A stretch of 11,259 nucleotides of DNA from Nitrospira sp. (GTDB lineage Bacteria; Nitrospirota; Nitrospiria; Nitrospirales; Nitrospiraceae), in assembly GCA_030456405.1 (NCBI GenBank), contig JAKDNQ010000057.1:1-11259 (forward strand), in the 5' to 3' direction. The notes beneath the pieces are model-generated. The model made no database searches and had not been told where the DNA came from. It saw nothing but the letters and a program-made list of their open reading frames with translations. The translations under genes were made by a program, and so were the position numbers. Shown here one piece after another: positions 7,095-11,259 of this stretch (its first letter is position 1; each line of letters begins with the position of its first letter).

Positions 7095-7178
7095 ATGCGA
7101 ATGAACCCGGCGAACAAGTACAATCCCGACGTGCCGTTCGCGCCGCTGGATGGGAAGTCCGAACGCCGTGGAAGATGA
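7095..7178 (+). repeat. Tail repeat copy 1 (micro-[24 protein letters not shown])
   Basis: A 27-codon frame starts with ATG CGA ATG and continues [18 protein letters not shown], then SERRGR and a stop. The stretch from AAC 7104 matches the end of the secreted repeat gene closely at both DNA and protein level: about 44 of 52 bases between the GAACCCGG blocks, by hand count. There is no signal peptide, earlier repeat units or ribosome site, so it is a detached 3' end and not a whole gene. Its stop lies 10 bp from the stop of the convergent vapC. Confidence 0.75.
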
Positions 7179-7188
7179 CAGGGAGGGA

Positions 7189-7605
7189 TCAGGGCCACAG
7201 GGTCAAATCAAGAGTGCGGAGGTCTTCGTCGAAGGAGAGGCACGGCATATGATCGAGCAGCGTGGTGACTACGACGAATGAAAGAGCATCGCACAAGGAA
7301 AGGCGATGATCGCGGGCATACATGCGAAACACCCGTTCAGCCTCGTCCCGCACACCGTCACCGTAGGCGTCGATTTGAAGCTCAGGCTTCACGTGAGTGA
7401 GAAAGGCGAGGGCAGCCTGAAAGTTGCGCCGGTAACGAAGCAGCGTCACCGTTTCGCTGATGATATCCCATGTGGTGCAAAACGTCGCGCTGGCAGAGGC
7501 CGACTCCGCCACAAGGGCTCGCGCTCTTGCGTGGTTGACGTCTTTTGGATCAAGACAGGCATAGAAGAATGAGGTATCACAGAAGGCCAGCGGGGGAAAG
7601 GTCAT
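7189..7605 (-). CDS. vapC: VapC-type PIN-domain ribonuclease toxin
   Basis: The 138-residue protein has a PIN fold with its acidic metal-binding residues in place: Asp10 (FCDTSFFYACL), Glu51 (DIISETVTLL), Asp106 (LSLCDALSFVV) and Asp126/Asp128 (LSFDEDLRTLD). VapC toxins are Mg-dependent ribonucleases that cut tRNA or rRNA. The ATG overlaps the stop of the antitoxin gene by one base (TGATG), which indicates translational coupling. The frame is intact, so the toxin is probably active. The pairing with a Phd/YefM antitoxin and not an AbrB one is common for this toxin family. Confidence 0.92.
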   Translation of the reverse strand: MTFPPLAFCDTSFFYACLDPKDVNHARARALVAESASASATFCTTWDIISETVTLLRYRRNFQAALAFLTHVKPELQIDAYGDGVRDEAERVFRMYARDHRLSLCDALSFVVVTTLLDHMPCLSFDEDLRTLDLTLWP

Positions 7606-7871
7606 CAGCGGATCGCGCCACGCCTTCCATAGAGATGGGCTTTCACGTGGGAGGAGATCGGGAGCTTCCGGCCCCGCGGCTTCGGCAGGCGTTTCATCAG
7701 GCGGAGCAAGGTCTTTGCCGCCGCTCCCGGCTCAGGTTCAGGCTGCACGGCGCGAAGCTCCGCAACGACCTCGTTGTGAACGGTGATTTCGACACGAGCC
7801 TCTGCATCTCGCCTGACTCGGCGGACCAAGGCAGGCAACCGTTTCCGCGCTTCGCTGATCGAGAGTTTCAT
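7605..7871 (-). CDS. Phd/YefM-family antitoxin
   Basis: The 88-residue protein starts MKLSISEARKRLPALVRRV, the N-terminal DNA-binding pattern of Phd/YefM antitoxins, and continues EITVHNEVVAELRAV (about residues 28-42), the usual second strand-helix part. The basic, proline-containing C-terminus (LMKRLPKPRGRKLP) would bind VapC. I chose ATG 7871 because the family match begins there and a GAGG ribosome site is 5 nt upstream. An in-frame ATG at 7916 would add 15 residues but lies inside the promoter and operator. Two TGTACA boxes upstream match the known core of YefM operators. Confidence 0.9.
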   Translation of the reverse strand: MKLSISEARKRLPALVRRVRRDAEARVEITVHNEVVAELRAVQPEPEPGAAAKTLLRLMKRLPKPRGRKLPISSHVKAHLYGRRGAIR

Positions 7872-7897
7872 AATAACCTCAACATGAACATAACTGA

Positions 7898-7926
7898 AAT
7901 GTACAGCCGTGTACAAATTAAGTCAA
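7898..7926 (-). promoter_or_regulatory. phd-vapC promoter with two TGTACA operator boxes
   Basis: On the minus strand TTGACT (7921-7926) and TACATT (7898-7903) are 17 bp apart. Two copies of the self-complementary hexamer TGTACA lie at 7910-7915 (in the spacer) and 7900-7905 (over the -10 box), 10 bp centre to centre, one helical turn. TGTACA is the established core of the E. coli yefM-yoeB operator, bound by a protein of the same family. Autorepression by the antitoxin is therefore the clear expectation. Confidence 0.72.
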
Positions 7927-7995
7927 TGCGGAGGCGATGCCGTGCGCCGTTCGGGCCGTCTGATCGCACAGGGAGATTGAGATGGGGGAAAGAGA

Positions 7996-8250
7996 CTATT
8001 TCGTCAGCCACCGGACGGTGATCAGATGCTCGACCTCCCGATGTTCCCGTTGGAGATCGGCCGTCAAGGAGAACCGCCCGGTGAGGAAGCCCGTGGCCGC
8101 CGCGATGGGATCGTCAGCCGCCGGCGCAATGACCAACCGGCCGCCCTCTTCGATCAACTGGACCTTGCCCCCGGCCTTGAACCCCAGCTTGCGACGAAGT
8201 TGCCGGGGAATGAGAATCTACCCATTCGATGAAATGCGGGAGACAGACAT
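7996..8250 (-). pseudogene. AbrB/MazE-type antitoxin interrupted by an in-frame amber codon
   Basis: The frame encodes MSVSRISSNG, then a TAG stop at codon 11 (8218-8220), then ILIPRQLRRKLGFKAGGK, VQLIEEGGRLVIAP and on to a natural stop at 7996-7998, 84 sense and nonsense codons in all. This is the SpoVT/AbrB domain of a VapB or MazE antitoxin, where the consensus reads GQ-ILIP. A single CAG to TAG change explains the break. The gene still has a near-perfect TCCTCC-complement ribosome site (8258-8263), 7 nt before the ATG, and a good promoter. No toxin follows it on the minus strand; the next gene is the separate phd-vapC pair. It is therefore an orphan relic, a readthrough gene, or a sequencing error at one base. 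Confidence 0.8.
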
Positions 8251-8274
8251 AGAAACATCCTCCATTTGTCTGTC

Positions 8275-8303
8275 AGTATACCGAATGCCGAGATCGTGGT
8301 CAC
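8275..8303 (-). promoter_or_regulatory. Promoter of the broken AbrB antitoxin gene
   Basis: On the minus strand GTGACC (8298-8303) and TATACT (8275-8280) are 17 bp apart, giving an 18-nt leader that includes the ribosome site. Just upstream, two copies of TTTGTCACT-like sequence (8301-8320 region, plus strand CACTTTGTCA then CTCTTTGTCA) form a 10-bp direct repeat that could be an operator. Confidence 0.5.
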
Positions 8304-8332
8304 TTTGTCACTCTTTGTCACACAACTCGACG

Positions 8333-8380
8333 GCTCCGGCGAACGGGCACAACACCAACGTGCCGTTGGAGGGAGGGTGA
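8333..8380 (+). repeat. Tail repeat copy 2 (APANGHNTNVPLEGG)
   Basis: Sixteen codons, including the stop, read APANGHNTNVPLEGG and align with [18 protein letters not shown] once an in-frame gap of three codons (FAP) is allowed. CCGGCGAAC is identical to copy 1. No plausible start codon or ribosome site belongs to it. It lies just upstream of the promoter of the minus-strand antitoxin relic and directly before the nucleotidyltransferase region. It is the most eroded copy apart from copy 4. Confidence 0.6.
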
Positions 8381-8449
8381 GCGGCGAGACAACTGCGTTG
8401 ATACGACTCGGCTGAATAACGAACGACGAATCATAGAGAAGGAGAGCGT

Positions 8450-8671
8450 ATGGACAACGCGTGATCTTGGGAGCCACTTGGCTGCGCTGTATGGGGTCGT
8501 GACCTGGCGGCTGAAACGTGGGGAGGATGAAGAGCATTGGGATATGTACCAGAACTCGATCAGATCTTAGTTGGGACGCAAGACATACTATTGTCACGTA
8601 CTCTCAATCGGGGCTATGCCGTCATTCCAGATAGCCCAGTATCTCCACAGAGGAAGGGGACAGTATCGTGA
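8450..8671 (+). pseudogene. Possible decayed small gene upstream of the nucleotidyltransferase
   Basis: A strong GGAG ribosome site (8441-8444) stands 5 nt before ATG 8450, but that frame stops after four codons (MDNA). A second, coding-like stretch in another frame reads GSHLAALYGVVTWRLKRGED and on (about 8469-8560). The ATG frame then reopens as YVPELDQILVGTQDILLSRT and on (about 8543-8671), ending in a TGA that overlaps the GTG start of the nucleotidyltransferase. A good start, a coupled stop and a broken middle suggest a small gene hit by two frameshifts. I do not recognise the product, and chance open frames cannot be excluded. Confidence 0.35.
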
Positions 8672-9177
8672 AACTAGCCAGCTTCGAAGCGATTGTTCGG
8701 GCGCTCAACGAGGCCGGCGTACGCTATCTGGTCGCCGGCGGGTTAGCGGTGAACGCCCATGGCTATCTGCGCTTTACCAAGGATGCCGATTTTGTCATCC
8801 AGTTGATACCGGACAATGTCAAACGAGTCTTTACCGCGCTCGGGGCGCTTGGTTACACACCGCTGGCGCCGGTCACGGCAGAGCAATTTGCCGATCGAGC
8901 CACGCGCGAGGGATGGATACGTGATAAGAACATGCAGGTGCTGCAACTCTGGAGCGACCGTCACCGCGAGACATCGATCGACATATTCGTACAGGAACCG
9001 TTCCCATTTGAGGAAGAGTATGCCAACGCATTGATCAAACCCCTCTACGGGTCCATAGAGGTTCGTTTTGTCAGCATCCCAACACTGATCAAGATGAAGG
9101 AAGCGGCGGGCAGGGAGCAGGACAGGATAGACATTGAACACTTGCGCATGAGGCTGGAAGACGATGCCGGAAAATAA
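8668..9177 (+). CDS. Nucleotidyltransferase of the AbiEii/MNT-like superfamily (DUF6036-like)
   Basis: The 169-residue protein has the minimal nucleotidyltransferase motif GG followed by DxD: VAGGLAVNAHGYLRFTKDAD has Gly24-Gly25 and Asp39/Asp41. A third acidic strand is SIDIFVQE near residues 107-114. The C-terminal part, VRFVSIPTLIKMKEAAGREQ followed by DRIDIEHL, is typical of AbiEii-like and DUF6036 proteins. Relatives act as TA or phage-abortive-infection components by transferring nucleotides to RNA or protein. The GTG start has an AGGAAGGGG ribosome site about 8 nt upstream and overlaps the preceding TGA. Its stop overlaps the next gene by 14 nt, so the two form an operon. Whether it is the toxin or the modifying antitoxin cannot be told from the sequence. 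Confidence 0.82.
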   Translation: MKLASFEAIVRALNEAGVRYLVAGGLAVNAHGYLRFTKDADFVIQLIPDNVKRVFTALGALGYTPLAPVTAEQFADRATREGWIRDKNMQVLQLWSDRHRETSIDIFVQEPFPFEEEYANALIKPLYGSIEVRFVSIPTLIKMKEAAGREQDRIDIEHLRMRLEDDAGK

Positions 9178-9355
9178 ACCACACCCCACGGAATTTGACT
9201 GGCGATTGACTAGCTTCGAAGGCTCACGCCGCGAACAACTACGACGCTGGGCGCAATTGCCGTTGGAAAATATCCTGCTTGCCATTGAGGAAATGGAGGA
9301 CATTGCTCAGCGGTTGGGTACCATAGCGAATTCAGGAGAAGTGAAGAAGCAATAG
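9164..9355 (+). CDS. Small conserved partner of the nucleotidyltransferase
   Basis: The 63-residue acidic protein reads FDWRLTSFEGSRREQLRRWA followed by LPLENILLAIEEMEDIAQRL, probably two helices. I recall similar proteins with a TFEGSRRxQLRR core next to nucleotidyltransferases. It has no HEPN RxxxxxH motif, so it is not the HepT toxin of a classical MNT/HEPN pair. It overlaps the upstream gene by 14 nt, so translation is probably coupled. It may be the cognate antitoxin or a stabilising subunit; the role is inferred from position only. Confidence 0.72.
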   Translation: MPENKPHPTEFDWRLTSFEGSRREQLRRWAQLPLENILLAIEEMEDIAQRLGTIANSGEVKKQ

Positions 9356-9364
9356 GAGATCGCC

Positions 9365-9403
9365 ATGAGCAATAACAACGCATTTTCACGCTGGTTCCGG
9401 TAA
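9365..9403 (+). pseudogene. Truncated third ORF of the nucleotidyltransferase operon (MSNNNAFSRWFR)
   Basis: A well-placed GGAG ribosome site (9355-9358), formed from the stop region of the upstream gene, stands 6 nt before ATG 9365. The frame then stops after 12 codons. Such a good start for so short a frame suggests the beginning of a gene whose remainder has been lost, or a short peptide. The following stretch to about 9585 has no convincing gene on either strand. A long open frame on the minus strand over 9386-9874 is a shadow of the ORF6N gene. Confidence 0.35.
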
Positions 9404-9585
9404 GCGAAAGGTCGCAGTCGATATCCCCAAGTGCAAGCTCCCCCGTTTTCTCGCTCTCAAAACCACTCTCACATGAGCCTGATGTGTATGGTTAAGCCAG
9501 TGCTTCCTCACCATCGAGCAGATCGAGACGCAGCCGGCGAAACCGGACGAAAGGCGACGATAAGCAGCGCGGCAAAAATAGAAAC

Positions 9586-9675
9586 GTGAATGTGCTCGAC
9601 AATCCGCTGAATCCGGAAGATAAGTATAGTTCCGATGTGCCGTTTGCGCCGTTGGATGGGGGACGATATGAATAG
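9586..9675 (+). repeat. Tail repeat copy 3 ([20 protein letters not shown])
   Basis: From GTG 9586 the frame reads VNVLD, then [20 protein letters not shown], then GRYE and a stop. From AAT 9601 it matches the end of the secreted repeat gene at about 46 of 60 bases, by hand count, including the whole last repeat unit. There is no ribosome site before GTG 9586, and the frame stays open further upstream as an unrelated basic stretch. Its end overlaps the first codons of the ORF6N gene, whose ATG lies at 9668. Confidence 0.75.
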
Positions 9676-10243
9676 TGTCGTGACCGTTGAGGTCATCCAG
9701 AAACGGATCTTTTTTCTGCGTGGACAGAAAGTCATGCTGGACTCTGATCTTGCCGAGATGTACGGAGTTGAAACGAAGACCTTCAACCGGGCGGTCAAAC
9801 GAAATCGTGACAGATTTCCGGACGATTTCATGTTTCAACTCCGAAGAAAAGAATATGACGACTTGAAATCCCATTTTGGCGCCTCAAGTTTGAGGTACCA
9901 AAGTGGCGCCTCAAGCTGGGGTGGGCGTCGATACATGCCGTATGCCTTCACTGAGCAGGGCGTGGCCATGTTGTCCAGTGTGCTGAAAAGCAAACGGGCT
10001 ATTCACGTCAACATCATCATCATGCGCACGTTCGTTCAGCTACGTGAGCTGGCCGCCACACATAAAGATCTTGCGACCAAGCTGACAGAGTTGGAGCGCA
10101 AGGTCGCCGGCCACGACGGACACATTCGGTCTCTCTTTGAAGCCATTCGGCAACTGATGAGCGCGCCGTCTTCATCGGAACGTCGGATTGGATTCGAGGT
10201 GAAGTCCGGAAACCCCGGCAAACTGAAAGGGCATCGCAGATGA
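9668..10243 (+). CDS. ORF6N domain-containing protein
   Basis: The 191-residue protein carries the ORF6N DNA-binding domain at about residues 8-100: [49 protein letters not shown] and [19 protein letters not shown] helical, probably coiled-coil part follows ([20 protein letters not shown]), then a basic tail. ORF6N domains are typical of phage and mobile-element proteins and often travel as single genes. ATG 9668 starts the family match; an earlier in-frame start at 9635 lies inside the tail repeat. Its stop overlaps the ATG of the next micro-ORF (ATGA), so this gene exactly fills the space between two tail repeats. Residues 66-83 are an internal nine-residue duplication. Confidence 0.9.
   Translation: MNSVVTVEVIQKRIFFLRGQKVMLDSDLAEMYGVETKTFNRAVKRNRDRFPDDFMFQLRRKEYDDLKSHFGASSLRYQSGASSWGGRRYMPYAFTEQGVAMLSSVLKSKRAIHVNIIIMRTFVQLRELAATHKDLATKLTELERKVAGHDGHIRSLFEAIRQLMSAPSSSERRIGFEVKSGNPGKLKGHRR
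9863..9916 (+). repeat. Imperfect 27-bp tandem duplication inside the ORF6N gene
   Basis: Two nine-codon units encode LKSHFGASS and LRYQSGASS. Both end in the shared 12-mer TGGCGCCTCAAG. The duplication keeps the frame and lies just before the [14 protein letters not shown] motif, where other family members vary in length. Confidence 0.75.
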
Positions 10244-10311
10244 ACCGCTCCAACTCGTCTGACCCTCCCGATGTGTTGTTTTCGCCGTGGGACGGGGGAG
10301 ACGGAGAATGA
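10240..10311 (+). repeat. Tail repeat copy 4 (micro-ORF ending SDPPDVLFSPWDGGDGE)
   Basis: A 23-codon frame starts at the ATGA overlap with the ORF6N stop, reads MNRSNS, then SDPPDVLFSPWDGGDGE and a stop. PPDVLFSPWDGG aligns with [12 protein letters not shown]. It is the most diverged copy at protein level but sits at the same kind of boundary, between ORF6N and the cas3 relic. The ATGA coupling means it could actually be translated. Confidence 0.55.
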
Positions 10312-10350
10312 GCCGGTGAGATATGAACGTCGCCTGAAAGAAGGCCGCGA

Positions 10351-10595
10351 ATGAGGAATCTGAAACACTATCTTGCCCATGTGCGGCGGAACGAAGACGG
10401 GTCCTTTGAGATTCATGGGCTTGAAGATCATTTGCGTGCGGTGGGCGATCTCGCCAACGAGTTTGCTTCGACGTTCGGGTATGCCGCGTTCGGGTATGCC
10501 GATTGGGGGCACTCGCAGGGCTCTGGCATGACCTGGGAAAGTTTTCCTCGGCCTTCCAAGGCTTTATCGCCAGCGGGAATGAGATAGCGGTATAG
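10351..10595 (+). pseudogene. cas3 HD-domain relic: frameshifted and truncated
   Basis: From ATG 10351 the frame reads YLAHVRRNEDGSFEIHGLED, HLRAVGDLANEFASTFGYA and on to DWG, the N-terminus of a Cas3 HD nuclease. It then fails at the five-G run 10505-10509. One more G would give ALAGLWHDLGKFSSAFQGF followed by IASGNEIAV and a stop at 10593-10595, which restores the HD motif. After the FQxFIAS part, homology ends, so the rest of the nuclease and the helicase are missing. A perfect 15-bp tandem duplication just before the G run adds five residues. AAGAAGG lies about 6 nt before the ATG. It shares only about a third of its residues with the intact copy that follows, so it comes from another cas3 lineage. 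Confidence 0.8.
10472..10501 (+). repeat. Perfect 15-bp tandem duplication in the cas3 relic
   Basis: CGTTCGGGTATGCCG occurs at 10472-10486 and again at 10487-10501 with no spacer, so FGYAA is followed by FGYAD. The duplication is in frame. It looks like recent slippage, three bases before the frameshifted G run. Confidence 0.9.
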
Positions 10596-10612
10596 ACACA
10601 GCGGATCGAATA

Positions 10613-11259
10613 ATGAGCACGGACTTGCCAAGCTACATTGCCCATGTCCGAAAAGCGGGAGGCGATTTACAGAGCCTTGAAGAGCATCTATTGGGAGTTG
10701 CTGAGATAGCCAAAAGGCTTGCTTCGAAGATAGGCCTCGAACCTCAAGGCGAGTTAATAGGACTACTTCATGATTTGGGGAAGTACAGCAACGAGTTTCA
10801 GACCTATCTCAAGTCGGCGGTCGGTCTGATCAACCAAGATGAGGATGAATTTGTCGATGCACGGGGACTCAAGGGAAAGGTGGACCATTCTACTGCTGGC
10901 GCGCAGCTTGTTTGGGAGAAGCTGTCTCAGCAAGGGGGCATCGGTCAGATTGTTGGTCAGATTCTTGGTTTGTGCATCGCGTCACATCATTCTGGCCTGA
11001 TCGACTGCCTGTCTTCGGACACCAACCGTCCTGTCGAAGACATGTTCACAAAGCGAATCAGAAAACGAGATGACAGAACGCATCTCCGGGAAGCCGTGAA
11101 CCAAATGGACACGCTGATCGACAAACGCTTCTGCGAGTTGGTGGGTAGTCAAGGACTGATTGACGGCCTCAAAGAATCCACTTACCAATTGATGCTCCGC
11201 GACGCCATCAAGGGGCTGGACCCGAGCAAAAACAAGATCACGCAGTTCAAATTAGGTCT
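10613..11259 (+). CDS. cas3: Cas3 HD-nuclease domain (CRISPR-associated Cas3''), partial at right edge
   Basis: From ATG 10613 the frame stays open to the window end, 215 codons. All Cas3 HD metal-binding motifs are present: His25 (LEEHLLGVA), His53-Asp54 (LLHDLGKYSNEFQTYL), His92 (KVDHSTAGA) and His125-His126 (IASHHSGLID). Cas3 is recruited by Cascade in type I CRISPR-Cas and cuts single-stranded DNA with this domain. The C-terminal helicase either follows in the same chain or in a separate gene beyond the edge. The N-terminal style (SYIAHVRK and LGKYSNEFQ) suggests the group that includes type I-C, but the subtype needs the neighbouring genes. The ribosome site is weak. It starts 18 bp after the stop that ends the relic. 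Confidence 0.9.
   Translation, partial: MSTDLPSYIAHVRKAGGDLQSLEEHLLGVAEIAKRLASKIGLEPQGELIGLLHDLGKYSNEFQTYLKSAVGLINQDEDEFVDARGLKGKVDHSTAGAQLVWEKLSQQGGIGQIVGQILGLCIASHHSGLIDCLSSDTNRPVEDMFTKRIRKRDDRTHLREAVNQMDTLIDKRFCELVGSQGLIDGLKESTYQLMLRDAIKGLDPSKNKITQFKLG

Noticed and set aside
8154..8597. Minus-strand open frame of 147 codons over the AbrB relic region
   Set aside because: It reads through the relic in the wrong frame; the correct frame gives a clear AbrB domain with one stop codon.
9386..9874. Minus-strand open frame of 162 codons over the tail repeat and ORF6N start
   Set aside because: Its sequence resembles no domain I know and it is antisense to the ORF6N domain and the tail copy.
9863..9916. 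ORF6N duplication as a frameshift or inactivating event
   Set aside because: The unit is 27 bp, keeps the frame, and lies at a length-variable position of the family; the protein should remain functional.
6314..10311. Integron attC sites as the explanation of the tail repeats
   Set aside because: The tails lack the paired R and L boxes and the imperfect hairpin of attC, and no integron integrase gene is in the window.
10613..11259. CRISPR array within the window
   Set aside because: No series of equal direct repeats with unique spacers of regular length is present; the only CRISPR signals are the cas3 sequences.

Overview
The window looks like chromosomal DNA of a free-living, moderately GC-rich Gram-negative bacterium. 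The mix of a fused GlcD/GlcF-type oxidoreductase, a REP-type transposase, a WYL regulator and dense toxin-antitoxin (TA) modules reminds me most of Nitrospira/Nitrospirota. That is an inference from style; there is no rRNA or other marker gene here to prove it.

Positions 1-5870 are ordinary core-like DNA. A D-2-hydroxyacid dehydrogenase leaves through the left edge on the minus strand. Divergent to it is a REP-associated tyrosine transposase with a near-consensus promoter ending right at its start codon. Next come a 944-residue FAD plus Fe-S 2-hydroxyacid dehydrogenase, a MoaD/ThiS-like protein that lacks the usual terminal diglycine, and a WYL-domain transcription regulator. The gaps after the dehydrogenase and after the MoaD-like gene each hold an inverted-repeat element.

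Positions 6038-10311 are the unusual part. A small secreted protein made of six 12-residue Asn/Pro repeats ends in a cap reading VPFAPLGGG. Diverged copies of that last repeat plus cap occur four more times downstream, all on the plus strand, all ending in a stop codon, and each lying between small accessory modules. The order is: repeat gene, mazEF, tail, vapC with a Phd/YefM antitoxin plus a broken AbrB antitoxin, tail, nucleotidyltransferase operon, tail, ORF6N gene, tail, cas3. The modules fit tightly between the tails and are themselves intact TA or defence-like genes or decaying relics. This is a tail-punctuated cassette array. The likeliest explanations are serial insertion at the 3' end of the repeat gene with regeneration of that end, or insertion into a tandem family of such genes.

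At the right edge lie two successive Cas3 HD-nuclease N-termini. The first is a relic with a 15-bp tandem duplication, a one-base loss in a G run and a truncation. The second is unrelated at close range, has every HD motif residue, and runs out of the window. It probably opens a type I CRISPR-Cas operon. No CRISPR array is visible inside the window.
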